A DNA stretch of 64,000 bases from Desulfovibrionaceae bacterium (GTDB taxonomy: Bacteria; Desulfobacterota; Desulfovibrionia; Desulfovibrionales; Desulfovibrionaceae), in contig WRIL01000007.1 of assembly GCA_009782775.1 (NCBI GenBank), forward strand, positions 1 to 64,000. The letters run 5' to 3'. Positions 19,138 through 29,286 of the stretch are shown in pieces. Every line of letters starts with the position of its first letter. Position 1 is the first letter of the stretch. The notes below the pieces were generated by a model. The model worked only from the letters and a program-made list of their open reading frames with translations. It was not told the origin of the DNA and searched no databases. Position numbers and translations under genes: made by a program.

Positions 19138-20103
19138 ATGTTCACGCCCAAACGCATTCTGGTGACCGGTGGAGCCGGCTTTCTGGGATCCCATCTCTGC
19201 GAGCGTCTACTGGCCTCCGGGGCCGAGGTGCTCTGCCTGGACAACTACTACTGCAGCACCCGGAGCAATGTGCACCACCTGCTCCCGCACAGCCGCTTTG
19301 AACTAATCCGGCACGATGTTTGCTTCCCCATTTATCTGGAAGTGGACGAAATCTACAACCTGGCCTGCCCGGCCTCGCCCATCCATTACCAGCGCGACCC
19401 GGTGCAAACCATGAAGACCTCGGTGAGCGGAGCCATCAACATGCTGGGCTTGGCCAAGCGCACCCGGGCCAAAATTCTGCAGACATCCACCTCGGAGGTT
19501 TACGGCAACCCTGCCGTGCACCCGCAGCCGGAAAGCTACTGGGGCAATGTCAACCCCCACGGTCTCCGCTCTTGCTACGACGAAGGCAAGCGGGCCGCCG
19601 AAAGCCTGTTCATGGATTACCACCGCCAGCACTGCCTCAAGATCAAGATCGCCCGCCTCTTCAATACTTACGGGCCGCGCATGCATCCGGACGACGGCCG
19701 GGTGGTCTCCAACTTCATCATCCAGGCCCTGCAAAACCAGCCCATCACCCTTTACGGCGACGGCAGCCAGACCCGCTCCTTCTGTTTCGTCAACGACATG
19801 ATCGATGCCCTGACCTTGCTCATGGATTCGCCGGACCGCTTCACCGGCCCGGTCAACTTGGGCAACCCCGCCGAATTCACCATACGGGAACTGGCCGAAA
19901 GCGTCCTGCGCCTGTCCGGCTCACGCTCGGAAATCATACTGAAACCCCTGCCCCCCGACGACCCGGAACGTCGCCGCCCGGACATCTTCCTGGCCCGCGG
20001 ACAACTGGGTTGGACCCCCAAGACCGACCTGGAACAAGGCTTGAAAAGCACCATTGATTACTTCCGCCAGGTGCTGGATCGCGGCACGGTGACGGAAAAG
20101 TAA
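19138..20103 (+). CDS. UDP-glucuronate decarboxylase (UXS-type SDR epimerase)
   Basis: [72 protein letters not shown]. Confidence 0.92.
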   Translation: MFTPKRILVTGGAGFLGSHLCERLLASGAEVLCLDNYYCSTRSNVHHLLPHSRFELIRHDVCFPIYLEVDEIYNLACPASPIHYQRDPVQTMKTSVSGAINMLGLAKRTRAKILQTSTSEVYGNPAVHPQPESYWGNVNPHGLRSCYDEGKRAAESLFMDYHRQHCLKIKIARLFNTYGPRMHPDDGRVVSNFIIQALQNQPITLYGDGSQTRSFCFVNDMIDALTLLMDSPDRFTGPVNLGNPAEFTIRELAESVLRLSGSRSEIILKPLPPDDPERRRPDIFLARGQLGWTPKTDLEQGLKSTIDYFRQVLDRGTVTEK

Positions 20104-20243
20104 ACGAAGCGGTTGCAAAAAAAACTCCCCCGGCTCTCTGGACGATACGAAAATGTGTTTTATTCTTATGATGAAAATTAATTGACTTCAGGACATGGAG
20201 CGGACCGCGCGGCCGCCCGCCGTCTTTTCAGGAGGATTTCATC

Positions 20244-22145
20244 ATGGGTAAAATTATCGGCATTGACTTGGGTACCACCAATTCCTGCCTCTTCGTCATG
20301 GAAGGCAAGGAAGCCAAATGTATCACCAATCCCGAGGGAGGGCGCACTACCCCCTCCATCGTCGGATTTACCGATAAAGACCGCCTGGTGGGGGACATCG
20401 CCAAGCGCCAGGCCGTTACCAACCCGACACGCACCGTTTTCGCCATCAAGCGCCTCATGGGGCGCAAGGCCGACGCGCCGGAGGTCAAACACTGGGCCTC
20501 CAACAGCCCCTACAGGATCATGGGCGGCAAAAACGGCGACGCTGCTGTGGAAATCGAAGACCGCGCCCATACCCCGGCGGAAGTTTCCGCCATGATCCTG
20601 GGCAAGCTCAAGGCCGACGCCGAGGCCTACCTAGGCGAGAGCGTGACCGAAGCCGTGATCACCGTGCCGGCCTATTTCAACGATTCCCAGCGCCAAGCCA
20701 CCAAGGACGCCGGCCGCATCGCCGGGCTGGAGGTCAAACGCATCATCAACGAGCCCACCGCCGCTTCCTTGGCCTACGGCTTTGACCGCAAGAGCGACGA
20801 AAAGATCGCCGTCTTTGATCTGGGCGGCGGAACCTTTGACATTTCCGTGCTGGAAGTGGGCGACAAGGTGGTGGAGGTGCGCTCCACCAACGGCGACACT
20901 TTCCTGGGCGGCGAAGATTTTGACCAGCGGGTGATCAACTGGCTGGTGGATGAATTCAAAAAGGAGCAGGGCATTGACCTCTCCAAGGACCGCATGGCCT
21001 TGCAGCGCCTCAAGGAAGCCGCGGAAAAGGCCAAAAAGGACCTTTCCGCCTCCATGGAGGCTGAGATCAATCTCCCCTTCATCACCGCAGATCAAAACGG
21101 CCCCAAGCACCTCCTGTACAAACTCTCCAGGGCCAAGCTGGAAAGCTTGGTGGAAGACTTGGTGCGGCGCACCATTGAGCCCTGCAAAAAGGCCCTGGCC
21201 GATGCCGGACTGACCGTGAACCAGATCGATGAAATCATCCTGGTGGGTGGCATGACCCGCATGCCCCTGGTGCAGAAAACCGTGCAGGAATTCTTTGGCA
21301 AAGAGCCCAATCGCTCGGTCAACCCGGACGAAGTGGTGGCCATGGGCGCAGCTATCCAGGGCGGCATCCTCCAAGGCGAAGTCAAAGACGTGCTGCTCCT
21401 GGACGTCACCCCCCTCTCTCTGGGCATTGAAACTCTGGGCGGGGTGCTGACCAGGCTTATTGAACGCAACACCACCATCCCCACCCGCAAAAGCCAGGTC
21501 TTTACCACGGCCGCAGACAACCAGCCCTCGGTCTCCATCCATGTGCTCCAGGGAGAACGTCCCATGGCCGCCGACAACATGACCCTGGGGCGCTTCGAGC
21601 TCACCGGCATCCCCCCCGCCCCGCGGGGCATCCCGCAAATCGAGGTCTCCTTTGACATCGACGCCAACGGCATCGTCAATGTCAGCGCCAAGGACATGGG
21701 CACGGGCAAGGAGCAGACCATCCGCATCACCGCCTCCTCGGGCATGGCTGAGGAGGATATCCAGCGCCTGGTCAAAGAGGCCGAGGCTCATGCCGACGAA
21801 GACAAGAAAAAGCAGGAATTCATTGAGACGCGCAACCGGGCCGACGCCTCCATTTATGCCGCGGAAAAATCCCTGGCCGACTTGGGCGATAAGGTGGACT
21901 CCGACCTGCGCGGCGACATCGAGGCCAAGATCAGCAACCTAAAAAGCGTCATGGAAAGCAAGGATCCAGATGCCCTACGCGCGGCCATGGAGGCCCTGGA
22001 CAAATCATCGCACAAACTGGCCGAACAGCTTTACGCCCAGAAGGCCCAGACCGAGACCGAACCTGGAAATGGAGGCGACGGAAGCGGGAGCGGAGCAACC
22101 AAGGGCGAAGACGTGGTGGACGCGGACTTCACGGAAGTTAAGTAA
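20244..22145 (+). CDS. dnaK: Molecular chaperone DnaK
   Basis: [25 protein letters not shown]...; [30 protein letters not shown]-terminal [10 protein letters not shown]. Confidence 0.99.
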   Translation: MGKIIGIDLGTTNSCLFVMEGKEAKCITNPEGGRTTPSIVGFTDKDRLVGDIAKRQAVTNPTRTVFAIKRLMGRKADAPEVKHWASNSPYRIMGGKNGDAAVEIEDRAHTPAEVSAMILGKLKADAEAYLGESVTEAVITVPAYFNDSQRQATKDAGRIAGLEVKRIINEPTAASLAYGFDRKSDEKIAVFDLGGGTFDISVLEVGDKVVEVRSTNGDTFLGGEDFDQRVINWLVDEFKKEQGIDLSKDRMALQRLKEAAEKAKKDLSASMEAEINLPFITADQNGPKHLLYKLSRAKLESLVEDLVRRTIEPCKKALADAGLTVNQIDEIILVGGMTRMPLVQKTVQEFFGKEPNRSVNPDEVVAMGAAIQGGILQGEVKDVLLLDVTPLSLGIETLGGVLTRLIERNTTIPTRKSQVFTTAADNQPSVSIHVLQGERPMAADNMTLGRFELTGIPPAPRGIPQIEVSFDIDANGIVNVSAKDMGTGKEQTIRITASSGMAEEDIQRLVKEAEAHADEDKKKQEFIETRNRADASIYAAEKSLADLGDKVDSDLRGDIEAKISNLKSVMESKDPDALRAAMEALDKSSHKLAEQLYAQKAQTETEPGNGGDGSGSGATKGEDVVDADFTEVK

Positions 22146-22152
22146 ATAACAG

Positions 22153-22190
22153 AAGTATTACGGCGGGTTAAACCCGCCGTAATACTTTTT
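22153..22190 (+). terminator. Rho-independent terminator of dnaK
   Basis: AAGTATTACGGCGGGTT/AACCCGCCGTAATACTT followed by TTT. Confidence 0.92.
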
Positions 22191-22235
22191 AAGGCCATTG
22201 CGGAGGCGACGGCCTACGTTTTTTTAATCAAGCAC

Positions 22236-22601
22236 ATGCTAAAACGGACCTTCTTCACCTATTCCCTGCCGGGCTTCATCCTGGCCGCCGCCCTGCTGCC
22301 GGCGGTCCTTTGGCTTTTTTGGAACGCCAAGATTCCTTGGGATTCATGGAACATTGACGTCTACATCGACACGCTGTACTTCTGGGCGTTTGAAGAAGGA
22401 ACCACGATGCCCAGGAGCTTGGCGAGCGCGGCCTTGGCAATCGCGGCGGGATGGCTCTGGGCGGCCAGAGCGCCTCTGCCGGATACCCTGTTCGCCCGCT
22501 GGCTGCCCCTTGTGTTGCCGCCGCTGTTGCCGTTTCCGGCGTACATTCCCCGCATTCTGGATCACGGACCCGTCGTTTACCACGAGGCCCTTTTTGTCTG
22601 A
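22236..22601 (+). CDS. Hypothetical membrane protein (possibly frameshifted)
   Basis: Hydrophobic ORF MLKRTFFTYSLPGFILAAALLPAVLWLFW...; a further TM-like stretch CLLGLVLACAGSAIAV is in another frame. Confidence 0.4.
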   Translation: MLKRTFFTYSLPGFILAAALLPAVLWLFWNAKIPWDSWNIDVYIDTLYFWAFEEGTTMPRSLASAALAIAAGWLWAARAPLPDTLFARWLPLVLPPLLPFPAYIPRILDHGPVVYHEALFV

Positions 22602-22880
22602 TCCGCTCCGAGCGGCGGCGCAGAAGCACAAAAACCATACGCGGCGCCACCTGTCTGCTTGGCCTTGTCCTGGCCTGCGCCGGTTCGGCCATAGCCGTCC
22701 ATCATACCGCCATGAGCAATATCGTGCATCCTCCGGCGGGTATGTGCCGCTGGCGGGAAAATGAAACCAAAGGGGCGCGTTGTCAATACATGTATATACC
22801 TACTACTAGGGTCTCCCGAGACCAAAACGTCTTTCCACCTCAATTAGCATACGCAAGCTGACGGCAGCTCTTACCCAGTT

Positions 22881-23576
22881 CTAATCAAAAAGCCTGTTTT
22901 TCAGATAGCTGTAGTAGGTATCATACTGCTGCAAGGCCGCCAGCGGGTTGTGCCCCAACAAACGGTCCTTGACCGCCAGGATGGTCGCTGGGGCCTTCAG
23001 ATGGGCCAACGCCAGGGTGTCATGCCCCACGCACAGCCCCAGCAGAATATTAAAATCCACCCCGGCCTCGTTGGCTAGGGCCGCCTGCATGACCGGGTTG
23101 CACATGCTTTCGTCGCCGTTGCTGTTGAGCTGATCTTCTTTGGTCAGCCCCAGTTCCTCCTTGGGCAGGCAACCGACCTTGCAGATGGCGGAAAGCACCT
23201 CAAAACCGTTGGTTTCCAAGATCTCCCCGGCCACGGCTGCTTCCTTCCGCAAGCCTATGCAAAATAGCAGGGCCACTTTCTTGTAGCCCATGCGGCGGGC
23301 GAAATCCATAAGCTCCACGATGCGTGGGCGGGCAGGCCTAAGGCCAAGGCCGGCCTTCTCATACCCGGCCCGTTCCGTCCGGGCCGCGACCCGCGCCATC
23401 CTGGCACAGGGTTCGCCTTTATATACGCCGAGGCTCTCCTTGCCCATCTCCGGCCTGGAAAGCGTGGGACAATCCAGGGGGCCCTGGCCTCCTTCCTGGA
23501 CGCAACGGCGCATGCCTACCCTGGTCATGGGGCAGGCCGCACAATGGGCCTCCGGGAGCGTGTTCGCCCTGCTCAT
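22881..23576 (-). CDS. DUF1847 family protein
   Basis: Cys-rich N-terminus CAACP...C...CP; KVALLFCIGLRKEAAVAGEILETNGFEVLSAICKVGCLPKE; VGHDTLALAHLKAPATILAVKDRLLGHNP. Confidence 0.8.
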   Translation of the reverse strand: MSRANTLPEAHCAACPMTRVGMRRCVQEGGQGPLDCPTLSRPEMGKESLGVYKGEPCARMARVAARTERAGYEKAGLGLRPARPRIVELMDFARRMGYKKVALLFCIGLRKEAAVAGEILETNGFEVLSAICKVGCLPKEELGLTKEDQLNSNGDESMCNPVMQAALANEAGVDFNILLGLCVGHDTLALAHLKAPATILAVKDRLLGHNPLAALQQYDTYYSYLKNRLFD

Positions 23577-25036
23577 GTTTCTCCTTCCCGGCCCTCTTCC
23601 CCGGCCTCCACCGGGCGGCCCTGCTCCCGGTATTCGTTCAGCTTGTTGCGCAGCGTGCGCACGGAGATGCCCAGAAGCTCAGCTGCCTGGGTGCGGTTGC
23701 CCCTGGTCTGCTCCAGACCCTTGATGATCATGATGCGTTCCATCTCGTGCAGGGGGATAACCCCGCCGCTGAAAGCCGCCCCGCTCTCCCCCCCGTTTAC
23801 CGATCCCGCAGACTGTACGCCATCCCCGGCCTGGAAGCCCTCATCACCGACAAAAAACGGCCAGCTATCCTGGTCCAGCAGGAAATGCGCCGGCAGGATG
23901 GGCTTTCCCCCACACAGCAAGGTGGCCCGCTCCATGAGGTTTTGCAATTCCCGCACATTGCCCGGCCAGGCGTAATCCATAATCCAGGCGGCGGCTTCAT
24001 CCGAGAGGGAGGTAGGAGGCAGACGGTATTCGTCCACATAGAGCTGGAGGAAAAAATTCGCCAGCAAGAGCGCGTCTTCGGCCCTTTCCTTCAGGGCAGG
24101 CAGACGCAAGGGGATGACGTTCAGTCGGAAAAAGAGGTCCTGGCGGAACTTGCCTTCCTCGACCCAGGTCTCAAGATCCCGGTTGGTGGTGGCCAGCACG
24201 CGCACGTCAATGTTCACGCTTTCCGCGCCGCCCACTCGGTCGATCTGGTTTTCCTGCAAGGCGCGCAGGAGCTTGGCCTGCAAGGCCAGATCCATTTCCG
24301 AGATTTCATCCAGGAGCATGGAGCCCCCGCTGGCCAGTTCAAATTTGCCCAGCTTGCGGGCAATGGCCCCGGTAAAGGCTCCTTTTTCATGGCCGAAAAG
24401 TTCGCTCTCCAGGAGGTGCTCTGGCAGGGCCGCGCAGTTTACGGCAATGAACGGACCGGCGGCCCGATCGCTCTGGGCGTGCAGGTAGCGGGCGAACATC
24501 TCCTTGCCCGTGCCCGAGGCTCCGGAAATAAGCACTGTGGCCCTGGATTTGGCCACCTGCATGGCCAGGGAGAGCACCCGGCGCAGAGCGGGGTGTTCGC
24601 CGATGATCCGCGTCTGGGCGCTGGGGCGGCTCCGGCCCAGCACCGAATTGGGAGGAGCCGGGGGGGCTTCCTTGCGCGCCGGGAGCAGGGCGGCTATTTT
24701 TTCCGCGAACAGCGGCTCCAGCCAGTAATCCTTGGCCCCCAAGCTCATGATCCTAGAAGCTTCCTCGACATCGCCCTTATCCGTGAAGACCACCACCGGC
24801 GGAAAGGCCGGATCCTCCTGCCCAACGCTCAGCAGATCCTCCACCTTATAGCCGGGCATGCCCGGACGGGAGAGGATGACCCCAGGCGGGGTTTTGCGGA
24901 TAAAGGCCGCGGCTCCCTTGACGTTCTCCGCTATGCCTACTTCAAAACCGGCTTCGCGCAGTTCGGGAAAGAGGCGCGTAACCGTCTGGGTAGGGGCGAT
25001 GAACAAAATCCTGCGCGCATACATAGTTGACTGCAT
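23573..25036 (-). CDS. Sigma-54-dependent response regulator (NtrC family)
   Basis: N-terminal REC-like domain; GASGTGKEMFARYLH, GAFTGA, GGSMLLDEISEM; C-terminal Fis-type HTH RGNRTQAAELLGISVRTLRNKLNEY. Confidence 0.95.
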   Translation of the reverse strand: MQSTMYARRILFIAPTQTVTRLFPELREAGFEVGIAENVKGAAAFIRKTPPGVILSRPGMPGYKVEDLLSVGQEDPAFPPVVVFTDKGDVEEASRIMSLGAKDYWLEPLFAEKIAALLPARKEAPPAPPNSVLGRSRPSAQTRIIGEHPALRRVLSLAMQVAKSRATVLISGASGTGKEMFARYLHAQSDRAAGPFIAVNCAALPEHLLESELFGHEKGAFTGAIARKLGKFELASGGSMLLDEISEMDLALQAKLLRALQENQIDRVGGAESVNIDVRVLATTNRDLETWVEEGKFRQDLFFRLNVIPLRLPALKERAEDALLLANFFLQLYVDEYRLPPTSLSDEAAAWIMDYAWPGNVRELQNLMERATLLCGGKPILPAHFLLDQDSWPFFVGDEGFQAGDGVQSAGSVNGGESGAAFSGGVIPLHEMERIMIIKGLEQTRGNRTQAAELLGISVRTLRNKLNEYREQGRPVEAGEEGREGET

Positions 25037-25099
25037 ACATGCTTATCCAGCCTTAATCAATACCTTGCGCCCCGCCCGCAAGAAGGGTATGGAAGATAT

Positions 25100-25870
25100 A
25101 TGACGAACCTGCTGAATATCCTGCACCTGGTCGGGGCGGGAGAACTTTCCCCGGAGGAAGCCGCCGGGCGGATGCGTTTCACTCCCTTTGAAGAACTACT
25201 GAACGGGGTGAACCTGGACCTGCACCGGGAACTACGCACCGGCCGGGGAGAATGCGTGCTGGCCCAGGACAAGAGCCAGGATCGTCTGCTGGCGGCCATG
25301 CGCGGGCTGGCCGGGCCGGAGGGCTCCCTACCGGTTCTGGCCACCAGGGTCTCCGAGGTCCAGGGCAAAGGGCTGAGTCGGGAGTTTCCCCAAGGCGAAT
25401 GGAGCCGGGAGGCCGGACTGTTCACCCTGAACCGCTACCTGCGCCTGAGTCCTCCCTGGCCGCGCAACGGCGAGCTGATGATCGTCACCGCCGGAGCCTC
25501 GGACATGCGGGTGGCCCTGGAAGCTTTGGGAACGGCGCGTTTTTGCGGCCTAGACTGCGGCTTGGCCCCAGACATCGGCGTAGCTGGGCTACATCGCATG
25601 ACCCCATGGCTGGAGGCATTTGCCCAAGCCAAACTGCTCATGGTCATTGCCGGCATGGAAGGCGCCCTGCCCAGCGTGATCGCCGGACTGACGGGCAAGC
25701 CTGTGCTGGCCGTGCCAACTTCCGTGGGCTACGGAGTAAGCGCCGGCGGCTTCGCCGCCCTGGCCGGAATGCTTTCTTCCTGCGCCGCCGGAATAAGCGT
25801 GTTCAATATTGATAATGGATATGGCGCGACGGTTTTCGCCGACCGCGTATTGCGCGCCTCTACCGGCTGA
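25100..25870 (+). CDS. larB: Nickel pincer cofactor biosynthesis protein LarB
   Basis: PurE-like domain IVTAGASDMRVALEALGTARFCGLDCGLAPDIGVAGLHRM...VIAGMEGALPSVIAGLTGKPVLAVPTSVGYG. Confidence 0.9.
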   Translation: MTNLLNILHLVGAGELSPEEAAGRMRFTPFEELLNGVNLDLHRELRTGRGECVLAQDKSQDRLLAAMRGLAGPEGSLPVLATRVSEVQGKGLSREFPQGEWSREAGLFTLNRYLRLSPPWPRNGELMIVTAGASDMRVALEALGTARFCGLDCGLAPDIGVAGLHRMTPWLEAFAQAKLLMVIAGMEGALPSVIAGLTGKPVLAVPTSVGYGVSAGGFAALAGMLSSCAAGISVFNIDNGYGATVFADRVLRASTG

Positions 25871-26081
25871 GCGCCGGAACAAGCCGGCGGACCGGCTTCA
25901 CCACCACGCCGGAGCGCAGACAGCGGGTACAGACCCGCAGGGTAAGCACTTGGCCGTTGCTCTTCTGGTGACGCACTTTTTGCAGGTTGGGACGAAAAAG
26001 ACGGGCGGTCTTAATATTGGAATGGCTGACCCGGTTGCCCACCTGGGCCTGCTTGCCACATATATCGCACACTCTGGCCAT
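25860..26081 (-). CDS. rpmB: 50S ribosomal protein L28
   Basis: MARVCDICGKQAQVGNRVSHSNIKTARLFRPNLQKV. Confidence 0.98.
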   Translation of the reverse strand: MARVCDICGKQAQVGNRVSHSNIKTARLFRPNLQKVRHQKSNGQVLTLRVCTRCLRSGVVVKPVRRLVPALSR

Positions 26082-26274
26082 GAGAGCTTCTCCTTATAAT
26101 ATGGAAGGGGAATCCTACCCGCCGGGCGAAAAAAAAGCAAGCTAAAAAGCCTCGGGCAGGGTATCTCCTTGACAACATTCTTGTTTCGTGGCTATTCTTT
26201 TTAGTTCAGGCGGCGCTTTCTTCCGCCGGGCCCACCCCGGCGGAAAATTTTATTCCCGGCTGAACGGACGGACT

Positions 26275-26898
26275 ATGCGGGCGGACTGGCTGCCTTTATC
26301 AGCAGCGCTGAACCAGGGCGGCGAAATCATTTTGACGGATCAGTCCATCTGGCTTGCTCCCCTGGAGGAATTCAAGATAGACTGCCGGATCGCCGTTCCC
26401 ATGGAAGCGCGTTTGCGTCTTCTACCCCAGGAAGGCGGTCTTCTGGCACACGGGCACATATGCGGGGCGGTAATTCTGCCGTGCAGCCGTTGCGCCGAAG
26501 AGGCGCGGGTGGAACTGCGGCGCGATTTTGACAGCTACGAACCCTTTCCTCCCCTGGAGACGGACCCGACCCTGAGCGATCCGGAAGTTGACCAGTACTT
26601 CATCCGCTGGTCCCCGGTCCTGCTTCCGCCAGGGCGGCCCGGAAAAAAAGCCGCACGCCGCCGCCCCCCACGGGAAACGCCTTCGCCGGTGGATTGGAAC
26701 GGACTGGAAATCAACCCGGCCAACCTGGCCTGGGAGGAATTCGCCCAGGCCCTGCCCCAGTTTCCCGTGTGCCGTGAGGACTGCGCCGGACTGTGTCCCG
26801 GCTGCGGGCAAAACTTGAACCAGGGCTCTTGCGGCTGTGAAACGGAATATGCCGACCCGCGCCTGGAAAAACTACGCGGACTGAAATTGAACAAATAA
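26275..26898 (+). CDS. YceD/DUF177 family protein
   Basis: Start MRADWLPLS; CSRCAEEARVEL; VCREDCAGLCPGCGQNLNQGSCGC; directly upstream of rpmF as is usual. Confidence 0.88.
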   Translation: MRADWLPLSAALNQGGEIILTDQSIWLAPLEEFKIDCRIAVPMEARLRLLPQEGGLLAHGHICGAVILPCSRCAEEARVELRRDFDSYEPFPPLETDPTLSDPEVDQYFIRWSPVLLPPGRPGKKAARRRPPRETPSPVDWNGLEINPANLAWEEFAQALPQFPVCREDCAGLCPGCGQNLNQGSCGCETEYADPRLEKLRGLKLNK

Positions 26899-26903
26899 GG
26901 AGA

Positions 26904-27095
26904 ATGGACATGGCGGTTCAACAAAATAAAAAATCCAAGTCCAGAAAAAACATGCGCCGGTCCCATGACCGGGTGGACATTCCCACAGTGGTAATCTGCA
27001 AATGCGGGGAACCGGCCCTGCCCCACGCCATCTGCCCTTCCTGCGGCAATTACCGCGGCCGACAACTGGCCGCACCGGCCGGCGCGGAAAACTAA
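26904..27095 (+). CDS. rpmF: 50S ribosomal protein L32
   Basis: MAVQQNKKSKSRKNMRRSHDRVD...CKCGEPALPHAICPSCGNYRGRQ. Confidence 0.98.
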   Translation: MDMAVQQNKKSKSRKNMRRSHDRVDIPTVVICKCGEPALPHAICPSCGNYRGRQLAAPAGAEN

Positions 27096-27101
27096 TCCCC
27101 C

Positions 27102-28244
27102 ATGTCGCCGCATGACCTCGAATTAAGCCGCCCCATTGAAGAGGCCGCGCCGGAGACCTATTACCCGGCCGTACCCGCCGCTCCGCAAACAGCGCCGGTG
27201 ATTGCCGTGGATGTCATGGGCGGCGATTTCGGGCCTGAAGTGACCGTACCCGGCAGCATCCAAGCCGCCCGCGAATGCGGATGCAAGCTCATCTTGGTCG
27301 GTCAGACCGAGGCCGTCAAAGAAGCCTTGCGCAAGGAAGAGCTGCGCGGCGTGGATTACGATCTGGCCCATGCCTCGGATGTGGTGCACATGACGGATCG
27401 CCCATCCGATGTATTGCGCCGCAAAAAAAACTCCCCGGTGCAAATGGCCTGCCGCCTGGTCAAGGAAGGCAAGGCCGACGGCATGATCAGCCCCGGCCAT
27501 TCCGGGGCCACCGTGGCCTGCGCCATGTTCATCATCGGCCGCATCATCGGGGTGGACCGCCTAGCCATGGCCACCATGCTCCCTTCGGAAAAGGAGCAAC
27601 CCACCGTGTTGCTGGATGTGGGGGCCAATGTGGACTGCAAGCCGCACCACCTCTTTCAGTTCGGACTCATGGGTTCGGCTATGGCCCAAACCGTCCTGGC
27701 CCGCTCCCAGCCCAAGGTCGGACTACTCTCTATCGGCGAGGAAGAAGGCAAGGGCAATTCCCTGGTCAAAGAGGCCTACGACCTGATGAAGCTGGCCCAT
27801 AATCTGAATTTCGCGGGCAACGCCGAAGGCCGGGATATCTTCACCGGAGACTTGGACGTGATTGTCTGCGACGGCTTCGTGGGCAATGTCGCCCTCAAGC
27901 TGGCCGAAGGCCTGGGATCTTCCCTGGGGCACCTCCTGAAGAAAGCCCTGCTCTCCTCCCTGGCCTCCAAGCTGGGAACCCTGCTGGCCAAAGGCGCCCT
28001 GACCCGCTTCGCCCGCCTGGTGGACTACGCGGAATACGGCGGCGCCCCGCTCCTCGGTTTGCAGGGCGTGGCCCTGGTCTGCCACGGCAAATCCAATGTC
28101 CGGTCAATCTGCACCTCCGCCAAAATGGCCGCAGCCTTTGTGCGTCAGGAAACCAACAAGCTCTTGATGGAAAGCATCAGCGCCAACGAAGAGTTAACCC
28201 TGTACAGCAGGGCGACCAAGTATCAAGGCAACCTAAAAGGCTGA
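27102..28244 (+). CDS. plsX: Phosphate acyltransferase PlsX
   Basis: IAVDVMGGDFGPEVTVPGSI; NVDCKPHHLFQFGLMG; rpmF-plsX-fabH order. Confidence 0.97.
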   Translation: MSPHDLELSRPIEEAAPETYYPAVPAAPQTAPVIAVDVMGGDFGPEVTVPGSIQAARECGCKLILVGQTEAVKEALRKEELRGVDYDLAHASDVVHMTDRPSDVLRRKKNSPVQMACRLVKEGKADGMISPGHSGATVACAMFIIGRIIGVDRLAMATMLPSEKEQPTVLLDVGANVDCKPHHLFQFGLMGSAMAQTVLARSQPKVGLLSIGEEEGKGNSLVKEAYDLMKLAHNLNFAGNAEGRDIFTGDLDVIVCDGFVGNVALKLAEGLGSSLGHLLKKALLSSLASKLGTLLAKGALTRFARLVDYAEYGGAPLLGLQGVALVCHGKSNVRSICTSAKMAAAFVRQETNKLLMESISANEELTLYSRATKYQGNLKG

Positions 28245-28268
28245 CCCCGGCCCAGACAGGACAGGATC

Positions 28269-29279
28269 ATGGCACAAGCAGCATATATCAAGGGCTTCGG
28301 CTATTATGCCCCGGAGCGCATTCTGGATAACGCCGAAATCTCCACCATGGTGGACACCTCTGATGAATGGATACGGACGCGCACCGGCATTGAGCAACGC
28401 CGGATCGTCGCCCACGGACAGCCCTGTTCCGACATGCTGGCCAGGGCATCGGTCCAGGCCCTGGAAGCCTCGGGAGTGTCCCCGGAGGAGATTACCCACA
28501 TAATTACCGGCACGGTCACCGGTGATGACCGTTTCCCGTCCACGGCCACACATCTGCAGGAACGGCTGGGGATCTCAGGCATGGCATTTGACCTGCAAGC
28601 GGCCTGCTCTGGCTTCCTTTACTCCCTGTATGTGGCTCAAGGCATCCTGGCCCTGGAGCCCGAATCAAGAATCTTGGTGACCGCCGGAGAAGTCGCCTCC
28701 ATCATCCTGAACTGGACAGACCGGGATACCTGTGTACTGTTTGGCGATGGCGGCGGAGCGGCGGTGCTGAGCACGGACGACAAAGCCCCGGACCGGAACC
28801 TGCCGCTCACGGCCAATGCCCGCGTCGAAGGGTTGCTCTGCGATGCCGATGGAAAACTGGGCAAGCTGCTTTACGGACACGGCGGCGGCTCCAGCCACCC
28901 CTATAAATTGGGCGATACCGTCGGACCGGAGTGCTTCACCAGCATGAACGGCCGGGAACTCTTCCGGCACGCCGTGCGCAATATGTGTTCCATCTGCGAA
29001 AAATTGCTGGACAAACTCGGCCTAGGACTTAAAGACATTGACCTGGTCATCCCGCACCAGGCCAATTTGCGCATCATTTCGGCGGTGGCCGAACGCTTGG
29101 GCGTACCGGAGGAAAAGCTCTTCATCAATGTACAAAAATACGGCAACACCTCGGCCGGATCCATCCCCATCGCCATGGGCGAGGCCATAGAACAAGGGCG
29201 GCTCAAGCCGGGCATGCGGGTGCTCCTGACCACCTTCGGGGCTGGCCTGACCTGGAGCGCGGCGATCCTGAAATTTTAA
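28269..29279 (+). CDS. fabH: Beta-ketoacyl-ACP synthase III
   Basis: WIRTRTGIEQRRI; FDLQAACSGFLYSL active site; PHQANLRII; GNTSAGSIPIAM. Confidence 0.97.
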   Translation: MAQAAYIKGFGYYAPERILDNAEISTMVDTSDEWIRTRTGIEQRRIVAHGQPCSDMLARASVQALEASGVSPEEITHIITGTVTGDDRFPSTATHLQERLGISGMAFDLQAACSGFLYSLYVAQGILALEPESRILVTAGEVASIILNWTDRDTCVLFGDGGGAAVLSTDDKAPDRNLPLTANARVEGLLCDADGKLGKLLYGHGGGSSHPYKLGDTVGPECFTSMNGRELFRHAVRNMCSICEKLLDKLGLGLKDIDLVIPHQANLRIISAVAERLGVPEEKLFINVQKYGNTSAGSIPIAMGEAIEQGRLKPGMRVLLTTFGAGLTWSAAILKF

Positions 29280-29286
29280 ATTTTTT

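Noticed and set aside
20104-20243. CIRCE or sigma-32 element upstream of dnaK
   Set aside because: No TTAGCACTC-N9-GAGTGCTAA and no convincing CTTGAA/CCCCAT pair.
20631-21791. 386-aa minus-strand ORF antisense to dnaK
   Set aside because: Long antisense ORFs opposite hsp70/dnaK are a well-known codon-bias artefact; the sequence has no domain-like motifs.
23747-25030. 427-aa plus-strand ORF opposite the sigma-54 regulator
   Set aside because: Shadow ORF; the minus strand has clear GAFTGA and Fis HTH motifs.
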